Assembly: GCA_963766295.1 (NCBI GenBank)
Contig: CAVXYW010000002.1
Coordinates: 930,001 to 994,000 of the forward strand
Source of the DNA: JBBDRJ01 sp963766295
GTDB taxonomy: Bacteria; Actinomycetota; JAICYB01
Length of the DNA: 64,000 bases
Reading direction: 5' to 3'
Positions 1-8,500 of the stretch are shown piece after piece (positions within the stretch are counted from its first letter, which is position 1; every line of letters begins with the position of its first letter). The notes beneath the pieces were generated by a model. The model was not told where the DNA came from. It did not search any database and saw nothing but the letters and a program-made list of their open reading frames with translations. A program made the translations under genes and the position numbers.

Positions 1-478
1 GGTCGATAGTTCTTCGAACCTCGTCGTTGTGACGCTCATAAGCTGCCTTAGCCGTATCGGCGTCGAGGAAGTCGTGAACGAAGCGCTTCTCGAAGAGGTC
101 TACGACCATCCTGTGCCACGCGTTCTCTTCGGGTGCCTGGGAGCGGAAGACCTCGAGGATCGTCCGGTTGGCGCTTTGCCACCACTCGTCGGGCGTTGCT
201 CTCGTCGATAGGAGAACCGGTGCATCCGGGTCGGCGTCCGCGATCTCACGCCAGAAAGCAGCAGCCGGCCAGTCGACAACGGCAGCGAAGCCTTCGAACA
301 TCTCGTCCCAATCGGGCATTGTTCCGTCGATGGCGGCCTGCCACTTGGCTACGTGATCCTCACGGCCGAAAACTTCGAGCATGTGGTAGCAGGGCTGGCC
401 GAGCAGGAGCTCGAGCGCCTGTTTCAAGGAGAGGGTGCCGGTACGTCCGAGACCTGCGCCCACGACCTTCAATCCCAT
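1..478 (-). CDS. Sulfotransferase family protein, C-terminus beyond window
   Basis: About 159 codons are visible and the frame is still open at the window edge, so the C-terminus is missing. The N-terminus GAGLGRTGTLSLKQAL (about residues 7-22) is the PAPS-binding P-loop-like motif of the bacterial Sulfotransfer_4-type family. A Trp-rich stretch (WREI, DEWW) follows, as is usual there. Such enzymes move sulfate from PAPS to a hydroxyl or amine, but the acceptor cannot be read from sequence. The ATG at 478 was chosen because the motif begins just after it. The ribosome site is weak. It lies 29 nt downstream of the DUF899 gene on the same strand and is probably co-transcribed with it. Confidence 0.8.
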   Translation of the reverse strand, partial: MGLKVVGAGLGRTGTLSLKQALELLLGQPCYHMLEVFGREDHVAKWQAAIDGTMPDWDEMFEGFAAVVDWPAAAFWREIADADPDAPVLLSTRATPDEWWQSANRTILEVFRSQAPEENAWHRMVVDLFEKRFVHDFLDADTAKAAYERHNDEVRRTID

Positions 479-507
479 CGTGAAAGGACTCTAACGGCCG
501 AGCACGT

Positions 508-1266
508 TCAGGAAGCGAAGTCGGGACGCGCTTCCCGCACTGCGGTAGCCCGGCCCTTCGGTTCCTCCCAATCTTCCTGGCGACCGAGTGCCGTCAGGTC
601 CAAGAGCGCGTAGGACCCGCCCATCCATTCGGCTCCCCGCGCGTATTGCGAGAAGGTGTGGAACACGTCGTCGTCCACGCGCAGGAAGCAACTCAGACCA
701 GGTTGTTCGTAGGACTTGCCGTCGCCCATCCATCCCATCCCGTGTCTTTCGAGCTCGGGCAGTGTCCGAAAGTTGAACTCGACGGGAGCGACGTTCGGAT
801 CGATGGTGACGTGAAAGTCGTAGTTGAAGTCACTTTCGAACGACGAGTACCAGGGGAACGTCCATCCTCTTTTCGCTTTGTACCGTTCGATCTTCGCGAG
901 CGGAGCGCGGGAGACGTAGACGAGCGTCGTGTCCCGCGTGTTGAGGTGGCGTATCAGGCCTTCCGACATCTCATCCGCTCCTGCCGTGCAGCTCGGGCAG
1001 CCGTCTTCCCACTCGGGATCGAACATGAAGTGGCTGGTGATCAGTTGGTGTCGTCCGTCGAAGAGGTCGAGGAGTGTGGCCTTGCCCTCGGGCCCTTCGA
1101 ATATGTATTCCTTCTCGATGCGAACCATGGGAAGGTCTCGACGCTTCGCGCTGAGTTCGTCGCGCGCCTTCGTCATGGCCTTCTCCTCGGCCAAGAGTTC
1201 CTTGCGGGCAGCCAGCCACTCATCGTGCGAAGCAACGCGTGGCAAGTTCGTTTGAGCGACGCTCAT
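508..1266 (-). CDS. DUF899 family thioredoxin-like protein
   Basis: A 252-residue soluble protein with a charged helical N-terminus (MSVAQTNLPRVASHDEW) and the family's core, which includes GCPSCTAGAD. Cys90 and Cys93 form a CPSC motif, as in thioredoxin-fold dithiol proteins. The family (DUF899) is usually labelled a dithiol-disulfide oxidoreductase, and its substrate is unknown. The start at 1266 was chosen over upstream codons because GGAGGTG lies just before it. It probably heads a two-gene unit with the sulfotransferase. Redox function is inferred from the CxxC motif and family only. Confidence 0.85.
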   Translation of the reverse strand: MSVAQTNLPRVASHDEWLAARKELLAEEKAMTKARDELSAKRRDLPMVRIEKEYIFEGPEGKATLLDLFDGRHQLITSHFMFDPEWEDGCPSCTAGADEMSEGLIRHLNTRDTTLVYVSRAPLAKIERYKAKRGWTFPWYSSFESDFNYDFHVTIDPNVAPVEFNFRTLPELERHGMGWMGDGKSYEQPGLSCFLRVDDDVFHTFSQYARGAEWMGGSYALLDLTALGRQEDWEEPKGRATAVREARPDFAS

Positions 1267-1336
1267 GTGGCACCTCCGTCTGGGCCTTTGGTTTCCCATA
1301 CCCACTTAGACGGGAGGCGCCGTCGTGACTAATCGG

Positions 1337-1683
1337 TGGAGGTGAGGGGATTCGAACCCCTGTCCCAAAACGCCGAGGCGGGTCTTCTCCGAGCGCATCC
1401 CGCCTTCAGATCTCGGCCCCCACCCGCCGACGGGCGGGCCAGTGAGGGCCCAGCCTCGGTGAGATCCCCCCGCCGGTCGAGGCCCCCCGACGGGGTTGAT
1501 CCCGCAATTGACGTCGGGTCCGGTGCCGCGGGCTGCTCCGGTCGACGGCTACTTAGCGATTAACTAAGCAGCGAGTGCCAGGTTGTCGGCACTTATGTGC
1601 GTCCCGGTGTTTTACGAGGTTCCGAGCACCTCGGCTCGCTTCTCCCGCGTCGGGACCGTCCCGGTCGAAACCAGTTCACCCCC
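1337..1683 (-). ncRNA. ssrA: tmRNA (transfer-messenger RNA)
   Basis: The 5' end GGGGGUG pairs with CACCUCC near the 3' end to form a tRNA-like acceptor stem with a G3-U70 pair, the alanine identity element. The 5' region continues with CUGGUUUCGAC, typical of tmRNA, and the 3' region has a T-arm around GGUUCGAAUCC. The tag frame lies at 1590-1564: GCC GAC AAC CUG GCA CUC GCU GCU UAG, giving ADNLALAA. AUAAGU precedes the resume codon. CCA is not encoded (CCG follows the discriminator A). The RNA releases stalled ribosomes and tags the nascent chain for proteolysis. Confidence 0.93.
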
Positions 1684-1752
1684 AAACGCTCTATCAGGAT
1701 AGCGACCGGAGGAGAGTGGTAGGCGAGGGGCGGATTTGGGAACGTACATTCT

Positions 1753-2340
1753 GTGAGCGATGCAACCACTCCGAACACCTCGGAGCGCACACGACCTCTG
1801 AAGGGCGAACCTAAGCCCGTGGAGCGTGATGCCACGGAGACCCTCCCTGGTCCGAAGCCGGACCTCCCTGCCGTCGCGGTGCTCGGCTCGGTCGCGTATG
1901 CCGGATCCAAGCTCAGGACCCGAGTCGGGAGCGCTCTGGGGCCACTTTGGGGGCGCGGGTGGAACCGCGTCGTCCTCGCCGCCGCGCTCGGCGTGATCGC
2001 CGTGCTTCTCGGAGCCTCGCTGATGAGCAGTGGGCCGAATCTCGTCGAGGTCCCGGACATCCGTGGGCGGTCATACGTCGAAGCCGGAGAACTCCTCCGA
2101 AGCCACGGCCTGACGACCGACCCGGTCTCCTTTACTCCGGCGGAAGCTAACCAAGCCGGACTGGTGCTGGACACGATCCCGGGGCACGGCTCCCGGGTTG
2201 AGCCCGGAACGAGGATCCACATCATCGCCGGCGGCGCGACCGCTACCTCGGCACCGGTCGTTTCCGAACAAACCGCCGAACGCGAAGAAGAGCGACCAAA
2301 GCCAAAAGAGCGGCGCGGGCGCGATAGAGACGACGGCTGA
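1753..2340 (+). CDS. Membrane-anchored PASTA domain protein
   Basis: A 195-residue protein with a charged cytoplasmic N-terminus (1-70), one membrane helix (about 72-92), one PASTA domain (about 97-160, VEVPDIRGRSYVEAGELL to IIAGG) and a Lys/Arg/Glu-rich tail. PASTA domains bind peptidoglycan or muropeptides and normally occur on Ser/Thr kinases or penicillin-binding proteins. This protein has neither catalytic domain, so it may be a cell-wall sensor or scaffold. It starts at GTG with no clear ribosome site, divergently from tmRNA. The domain call is secure and the role is inferred. Confidence 0.75.
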   Translation: MSDATTPNTSERTRPLKGEPKPVERDATETLPGPKPDLPAVAVLGSVAYAGSKLRTRVGSALGPLWGRGWNRVVLAAALGVIAVLLGASLMSSGPNLVEVPDIRGRSYVEAGELLRSHGLTTDPVSFTPAEANQAGLVLDTIPGHGSRVEPGTRIHIIAGGATATSAPVVSEQTAEREEERPKPKERRGRDRDDG

Positions 2341-2508
2341 AGCTTCGTATTGACCCGGTAGCGCCGCACATCACACGCTAGGCGCGATGACGGTCTCCGT
2401 AGTCGACCTCGCCGCGCTTGTCGGTTGCCGCCACGGCGGGCTTGCCAAGAGTGACCTGAAGCCGCTCGTCTGGCCACCGACCTAACTCGTCGGTTGGTCG
2501 GATAGCAG

Positions 2509-3225
2509 ATGTCACCCGTAGAGCTGGCTCTCGCATCGTTGTCCGTTTGCGTCGGAGCGTTGATCCAAGGCTCCATGGGTTTCGGTCTCAACGTCGTCGC
2601 CGCTCCGGTGCTGGTGCTGATCGACACGACACTCGTCCCCGGACCGGCGCTGTTCGCAGCGCTGGTTCTTACGCTTCTGGTTGGAGGACGCAACCGTGCC
2701 GGGATCGACCGGAAGGGGTTCGGTTGGCTGATCGCCGGACGTGTTCCGGCCACCATCGGAGCGGCATTCTTCGTTGCCTCTCTTCCCGAGGCCGGAGTGG
2801 CGGTCGCATTGGCCGCCGCCGTGCTCGTGGCGGTGGCGCTGAGTCTCGCCGGATGGAGGTTTCCGCGAACACCGACGACGCTGGTTACGGTAGGTGCATT
2901 GTCCGGCGTGATGGGAACGATCTCGTCGGTGGGTGGTCCGCCCGTGGCTATGGCCTACCAGGACGCACGCGGAGCGCAGCTACGCGGAACTTTGTCGGCG
3001 ATCCTGGCTTTCGGCGCGACCTTCTCATGCATCTTGCTGGCCATAGCCGGACGCTTCGGGTTGGACGAGATCCGCGCGTCTCTGGTCCTGTTGCCCGGTG
3101 TAGTTGTCGGATTCATCGCGTCGCGATGGACGGCCCACGCGCTCGACCGGGGCTTCGTGCGTCCGGCGGTCCTTGCCTTCTCGGCAGCCTCCGCCATCGC
3201 CGCGATCGTGCGCTACGCGATCTGA
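2509..3225 (+). CDS. TauE/SafE family sulfite exporter-like membrane protein
   Basis: A 238-residue, very hydrophobic protein with about eight membrane helices in two similar halves, as in the TauE/SafE (DUF81) family. Family hallmarks are GALIQGSMGFG near the N-terminus and GTISSVGGPPVAM in the middle (about 137-150). Members move small organic or sulfur anions such as sulfite or sulfoacetate. The substrate here is unknown. The last 34 nt, including the stop codon, belong to a 40-nt repeat that recurs at 5478-5517. The gene converges on the SDR/DUF2867 gene with one base between the stops. Confidence 0.85.
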   Translation: MSPVELALASLSVCVGALIQGSMGFGLNVVAAPVLVLIDTTLVPGPALFAALVLTLLVGGRNRAGIDRKGFGWLIAGRVPATIGAAFFVASLPEAGVAVALAAAVLVAVALSLAGWRFPRTPTTLVTVGALSGVMGTISSVGGPPVAMAYQDARGAQLRGTLSAILAFGATFSCILLAIAGRFGLDEIRASLVLLPGVVVGFIASRWTAHALDRGFVRPAVLAFSAASAIAAIVRYAI

Positions 3226-3231
3226 CTCAGG
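3192..3231 (+). repeat. Direct repeat copy A (3' end of tauE-like gene)
   Basis: This 40-nt stretch matches 5478-5517 in the same orientation at 36 of 40 positions, with 23 identical bases in a row (3204-3226 and 5490-5512). It covers the last residues of the TauE-like protein (AIVRYAI and stop). The core has arms GATCG and CGATC around GCGCTAC. Confidence 0.85.
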
Positions 3232-4564
3232 GCGCAGCGGCACGCCGCCGGAGCATCGCGCGGAAGGCGAAGCGATGGATGGGCGTCAGGAGCTTCCAGT
3301 AGGCCAGGCCCGGTATCCCGCGTGGACGGAACGCCGCCGACAGCTCGACCCCGTCCCGGACCCGATAGCCAAGCCACGCGTCACCCACGATCCACCGCGC
3401 GGCACGAAGGACCAGGCGGTCCGGCCCGACGTCTGCGACTACCCACCAGTCGACTTGAGCGTCGATCTCCAGGCGATCGGGCCGCCGGATGACCGTGTCT
3501 TCACCCATGACTCTCCCCGCGGCCAGACGCAGTCGCCACCAGTTCGGCGCGCCGTACCAGCGCAGATCTCCGCCCACCTCCGAGAGGCCCCGGCGGATGC
3601 TTTCGATGTCGGCCGCCGCCGGTTGGCTGAGGCTCACGGTATAGACGCCGGACTCCAATCCTTTCTGTCGATCGAACAGGTTGGCGGCAACGTCCTCCTC
3701 TTGGTCGAGGACGGCTTGCCGAAGGGCTCTCTCGAGAGCCAGAGGCTCGAAGCCGAAAGCCCGGTCCGTGGCTTGGCGGTCGTGCGCGAGCACCTCCGAG
3801 GCCAGGCTCTCGATGAGGGTGTGCGAGATGCGTCGATCAACCGGTGTGATCAGGTCTACCCAATAGGCCGATAGGCGAAGGCTCAGCACGGGCATCTTGA
3901 GGATCCGCCGCCGGCGAAGACCCCGCATCTTCGCGTACAGCGCGATCATCTCTTCGTACGTCGTAACGTCACCGCCGATCTCGTAAACACCCGGCGCCAC
4001 AACCAGTGACCCAACCAGGTAGCGCTGGAGATCGCCGGCGGCGATCGGCTGGAGCTTGGTCCTCAGCCAGCGGGGAGCGACCATCAACGGAAGCCGTTCG
4101 ACCAGGTAGCGAAGCATCTCGAAAGAGATGCTCCCGGCGCCGAGTACAACGGCCGCACGGAGCTCGACCACCTCGATGCCCGTCGATCGCAATACGTCGC
4201 CGACCTCTTGCCGGCTGCTGAGGTGAGTCGAGAGATCGCCGGCACCGAGCGCGCCCACATAGACGATCCGGCCGACGCCACGATCGCGAGCCACCCGCGC
4301 GAACGTCGAAGCGATCAGCCGATCTCTTTCGGCGAACCCCGCTCCGGCGCCCATCGAGTGCACCAGGTAGTACGCGGTTTCTATGCCTTCGAGAGCGTCG
4401 CCCAGGTTCTTCTCATCGGCGATATCCACGGCGAGATGCCGCACATCGCTTCGCTCCGATGTCGGTCGCCGCGATATCGCGACCACCTGGTGGCCTGCAT
4501 CGGCGAGCGTCCGCACGAGCTTGCTGCCCACGAAGCCCGTTGCGCCGACTACGGCGACTCGCAT
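3227..4564 (-). CDS. SDR-type NAD(P)-binding protein with DUF2867 C-terminal domain
   Basis: A 445-residue protein. Residues 1-290 form an atypical short-chain dehydrogenase/epimerase domain starting MRVAVVGATGFVGSKLV, with the GxxGxxG nucleotide motif at 7-13. The classic YxxxK pair is not obvious, so it may be an NmrA-like binding protein. Residues about 300-440 match DUF2867 (YWKLLTPIHRFAFRAML near the end), a ligand-binding domain often fused to this Rossmann domain. It starts 3 nt after the heliorhodopsin stop codon, so the two are very likely translated from one mRNA. A link to the photoreceptor is inferred from context only. Confidence 0.85.
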   Translation of the reverse strand: MRVAVVGATGFVGSKLVRTLADAGHQVVAISRRPTSERSDVRHLAVDIADEKNLGDALEGIETAYYLVHSMGAGAGFAERDRLIASTFARVARDRGVGRIVYVGALGAGDLSTHLSSRQEVGDVLRSTGIEVVELRAAVVLGAGSISFEMLRYLVERLPLMVAPRWLRTKLQPIAAGDLQRYLVGSLVVAPGVYEIGGDVTTYEEMIALYAKMRGLRRRRILKMPVLSLRLSAYWVDLITPVDRRISHTLIESLASEVLAHDRQATDRAFGFEPLALERALRQAVLDQEEDVAANLFDRQKGLESGVYTVSLSQPAAADIESIRRGLSEVGGDLRWYGAPNWWRLRLAAGRVMGEDTVIRRPDRLEIDAQVDWWVVADVGPDRLVLRAARWIVGDAWLGYRVRDGVELSAAFRPRGIPGLAYWKLLTPIHRFAFRAMLRRRAAAP

Positions 4565-4567
4565 GAT

Positions 4568-5389
4568 CTATACGGGACGGAGAGTGCCGGCGAAGACCTG
4601 CCAGGCAAGAGCCGACTTGGCGCCGAGGCTCAGCCAGATGTATGCGCGTTCACCGTATAGGTAATCGGTCCAACGTCCGATCATGCGGTACTGCAGGAAT
4701 TGGTTGATCCCGAAGACATTGAAGAAGACGAATAGGGACGCGAAGATGCCGTACACGAACCCGGGCGGTCCTGGTCCCTGACTCCCGGAACCGAAGAGGT
4801 AGATGGCGATCCCGATCCACGGGATCGTAGCGGCGAAGACGCCGAACCAGAAGGGAAGCCAGGAAACTCGCGTACCCCTAACGTTCGTAACTTCCATCAG
4901 CCATCCGAACAGGATCATGGCCGCGTTAATCGCGAAAAGCCCGATGAGCGCGACTATGTCGTAGATCCCCGAAAGCATCGCGATGACGACGATCATGAGA
5001 GAGGCCGAGAGGGAGTACTCGACCCAGCGCGCCGAGTTCCTTTGGCGTAGGAGATCGTTGACGTAGCCGCGATACCAGGGCCCGCCCATCATTATGTGCG
5101 CCACCGCGGAAGCGATCAGGAAGGCGGCCACAAGGGGCGCCAGCGGGACATCTAGCAAGGTGCGCGGCACGGGTTCGAGCGAACGCGTCGTGGTGCTGAA
5201 CTCCAGGAAAGATGCGGTGAAGGGCAGTGAAAAGTCGGATGCGATGACAAGCATCAAGGCGCCCTGAACAGCATGGAGCGCCGCCATCAAAAGATTGAAA
5301 CGCCGCAGCGAGACATAGACCGGATCTTGAAGGGCTCGCTGGAGCGCGGCCTTGGTGGCTCGCGGGGCCATGAGCAACTTTAGACCCAT
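4568..5389 (-). CDS. Heliorhodopsin
   Basis: A 273-residue seven-helix protein with heliorhodopsin signatures. The helix-7 motif LGAKSALAWQVF places the retinal Schiff-base lysine at Lys258, with Ser254 four residues before it. Glu124 in helix 3 (RWVEYSLSAS) corresponds to the counterion Glu107 of heliorhodopsin 48C12. His39 (ALHAVQGALM) and His98 (SAVAHIMM) correspond to its His23 and His80. It lacks the type 1 rhodopsin ion-pump motif. Heliorhodopsins insert with a cytoplasmic N-terminus and are slow-photocycle light sensors or enzyme regulators. No retinal synthesis gene is in the window. The ATG at 5389 follows a TGTAAT box by 7 nt; Met7 is an alternative start. Confidence 0.95.
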   Translation of the reverse strand: MGLKLLMAPRATKAALQRALQDPVYVSLRRFNLLMAALHAVQGALMLVIASDFSLPFTASFLEFSTTTRSLEPVPRTLLDVPLAPLVAAFLIASAVAHIMMGGPWYRGYVNDLLRQRNSARWVEYSLSASLMIVVIAMLSGIYDIVALIGLFAINAAMILFGWLMEVTNVRGTRVSWLPFWFGVFAATIPWIGIAIYLFGSGSQGPGPPGFVYGIFASLFVFFNVFGINQFLQYRMIGRWTDYLYGERAYIWLSLGAKSALAWQVFAGTLRPV

Positions 5390-5396
5390 CCACTCG

Positions 5397-5402
5397 ATTA
5401 CA
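5397..5402 (-). promoter_or_regulatory. Putative -10 box of heliorhodopsin gene
   Basis: TGTAAT (five of six to TATAAT), read on the minus strand, lies 7 nt before the ATG at 5389. This would give a leaderless mRNA. No convincing -35 box is seen. Confidence 0.4.
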
Positions 5403-5477
5403 GCTTGGGGCCTTGGCCTTCATCCCGGCCTGTTGCCCCGGGGCCGGAAAAGCCCGAGGCGGGTCGTCTCCCCGCGC

Positions 5478-5517
5478 CGCCCTCGCTGGGATCGTGCGCT
5501 ACGCGATCTGACGCAGG
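5478..5517 (+). repeat. Direct repeat copy B, remnant of a TauE-like 3' end
   Basis: It matches 3192-3231 at 36 of 40 positions. Read on the plus strand it still encodes ALAGIVRYAI and a stop, nearly the same as the end of the TauE-like protein, although no TauE gene precedes it. The cyclase gene on the minus strand ends inside it. Confidence 0.8.
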
Positions 5518-8500
5518 AGGTCCCGAGCCAGTTCCTCGTGCCGGACCATGGACATCTTGTTGAAAGCGTCCGTCGCGCGGACCAAGAGCTCGCGTGCACG
5601 CCGGGCGTCGCCGGGTGCGCCCCGGTCACTGAGCATCCGGGCATAGAAGCGACAAGCGTCCGCCTCCTCGATCTTTATGCGGTCGCTCTGGGCTCGACGC
5701 AAGGCATTCTCGAAGTGAGTCTCCGACGATTCCCATTCACCTGCGCACATGGCCGATACCCCCGCGAGAGTGTCGAGGAGTCGGTAGTCGAGCCCGCGCG
5801 CAACCACTCCCTTCTCGAGCAGCTCGGTGATGAGCGGAAAAAGAGAGGCAGCCTGGTCTCGCTCACCGAGCATCACGTAAGCCTCCAGAGCGGACAGAGT
5901 CGTGTTCCATGCGCTCGTCGTGTTGGCGCGGCCCGGTTGCGCGAACTCGTCCCGGCGCCGCTCGATCATGTCCAGCGTGCGCTTACGGTCACCGATGTAA
6001 GCAAGGGTCAGGAAGAGAGGCGCTTCGTATCCACTAGTTGACCCGCGCACATTCAGCCGCACCGCTTCTTCGAACCGCGCTACGGCTTCGTCCCACCTTC
6101 CGAACCAGAAGGAAGCCAGTCCCATCCGTGTGTGTCCGAGCGCGCAGAGCCAGTCGAAGCCCTGCTGTCGTCCGAGTTCCAGCGCTTCCCGTCCATCCAG
6201 CTCATATGTGGTTGGGCTTGGGTTGGTTTTGAACTCGTTGTTGAAAACTGCTCTTTGCCCGAATACCCATGCGGGCCAGTTCCCCAGGCGTCGGCCCAAC
6301 CTCTCGGCCTCGGTTCCGGTTTGAAGAGATCGTGTGTAGTCACCCAGCCAGTTGGCCGAGGCGCTCACGTATCCGAGGGCCTCGGCCAACGTCCAGAGGT
6401 CGGAGGTACGGCGCAGATGCTCGATGCTCTCCGTGCCGCGTTCCAGGGCTTGCCTGAACTCCGAGTAGTTGAAGTGGTGGACGGCGCGTGAGTGAAGTGC
6501 GAGTCCCAGGATCCGATCATCGCTGTGCTCCTGCGCGATGCGTAGCGCTCTGTCGAGGAGATCGTTTGCGACTTCATAGTTCCCGCTCTGGCTGGCCGCG
6601 GTCCCTGAAAGTGCAAGCAAGCCCCCCTCGACGGGGCTGGTTATGCCCGCGAGCGCCGTCAAGCCGTGATCGACGAGATCTGTCACGTCCCGTGCGCGGC
6701 GCCACCACAGCATCTGCAGGCCGACATCCAGGCAAAGCGCGGCTACGGCCTGAGCGTCCCCGGTTGCATCACATGCATCTAGTGCCTCTTGCCATGTGCC
6801 GATCGCTTCCTCGCGATGCCCGAGGGCGCGCTGTGCGAACCCCAGCCGTTTGAGGATCGGTGACCGAATGGCTGGATCGTCCGAGGGCGGCAGGATGAGC
6901 GCGCGGTCGAGATGCCGTTGGGCTTCGTCGTAAGCGGCGGTCTCCAGGGCGCGCTCTCCGGCCATGACCAGGTACTGGTGGGTCCGCGCCGGCTCTGCTC
7001 GCCGGCCTGCTTCCTCGAGGTGGTAGGCGATGGAGGCGGCGTGTTCGCGCAGGGAAGGGGCGAATACCGATTCGATCGCGTCGGCGATGCGCCTATGGAG
7101 CATCTGTCGGCGGGTGAGTGAAACTGCACCCACGAGCGTCTGGCGTATGAGCTCGTGGTCGAACCGGAACTGGACAGCGCCACCCTCGCTGGTCGACACG
7201 ATGACGCGTGCTCGCTCGGCCTCGTCGAGTGCATCGATGAGATCTTCTTCCGCCATATCGCTCAACTCTTCGAGAAGATCGAAGCCGAATGCGCGACCGA
7301 CGAGAGCCGCGATCGTCAGCACCTTTCGTGTGGGCTCGGGGAGGCTTTCGAGACGCCGTCCGATAGTGAGTCGGATCGTGTCCGGAACCTCGAGATCGAG
7401 ATCGGACAGCTCCGGTCTCCATTCGCCGTTGTCATCCAAGACCCGGCCTTGCTCCAGGAGGTGGCGCACGACCTCTTCGGCAAAGAAGACGTTTCCCTCG
7501 GTCTCCCCGTAGAGGAGATCGATCAGCGGCCGCGGCGGAGGCTTTCCTGCGAGGGCTTCGAGCAACACGCCCAGGTCCTCCGGTGTCAGCGGTCCGATGT
7601 GGAACCGCTCGACCAGGCGGCGGCGGTGCAGGTTCTCGATGGCGGTTTGCAGGCGTCGTGTCGCGCCGAGCTCGGCCGGTATGTAGGTGCCTATCAGCAA
7701 GATCGGGAGCGTTTCGAGCTCACCGGCCAGGAGCTCGAGAAACAGCAGGGTTGATTCGTCCGCCCAGTGCAGGTCGTCCAGGAGCAGGTACAGCGGTCGC
7801 TCATGGGCGAGGTTGGCGAGGATGTCGCGGATACTCGACAGCAGATAACGGCGGGCTTGGTCGGGGTCGGGTAGGTCCGTTATCGGAGGGATGTCGGGGT
7901 AACGCACGCGCACGTGCGGGATCAAGCGCGAGATCTCACCCGCCGCCTCGCCGAGGATCATCCGGAACCTCTCGGGGGAGACCGCGCGCTCGACCGCTTC
8001 AAGGATCTCAACGATCGGCGCGAAGGGTAGCTTCTGACTTGCCTCGTAACATCGGCCGACCAGGAATCTCATTCCACGTCCGGACGCTTCTATCCCAACT
8101 TCCTCCGAAAGCCTGGTCTTGCCCGAGCCGGCATCGCCGGCCAGTAGGACGAAGCTGCCGCGCCCGTCGAGCGCGGCATCCACATGAACGCGCAAAGACG
8201 AACGTTCGTTTTCTCGGTTGATGAATGGACTGCGTCCAGTCGCAACCGCCGGCTGTGCCAGCCCGGCTCCCCGTGTCACTTCGTAGAGCGTCCAGCGCTC
8301 GCGCAGACCCTTGAGCCAGTAGAGACCTCGGTCGATGTAGTTCCAGTCGCTGCTCTGGCCGGCGCCGACGCGAACGGAGTCCGCCACCAGCACCTGACCG
8401 CTCCGCGCCTTCGCGGCGATCCTCGAGGTTGCGTTCACGGTGGTTCCGTATATGTCGCCGCCTTCCTCGATCACCGGCCCAGTGTTGATGCCCATCCGGA

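Noticed and set aside
646..1332. Plus-strand open frame opposite the DUF899 gene
   Set aside because: It is the mirror of a recognised gene with a good ribosome site and shows no family motif.
2387..2485. 32-codon plus-strand frame before the tauE-like gene
   Set aside because: No ribosome site, no recognisable features and no context to support it. A 6-bp hairpin at 2476-2494 overlaps its end.
1593..2756. Long minus-strand open frame (387 codons) across tmRNA and the PASTA and tauE-like genes
   Set aside because: It runs antisense to genes with clear domains, has Arg/Ser/Pro-rich composition typical of antisense frames in GC-rich DNA and covers tmRNA.
4568..5389. Ion-pumping type 1 rhodopsin
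   Set aside because: The helix-3 motif is that of heliorhodopsin (Glu124 in RWVEYS) and the helix-7 motif LGAKSALAWQVF is specific to that group.
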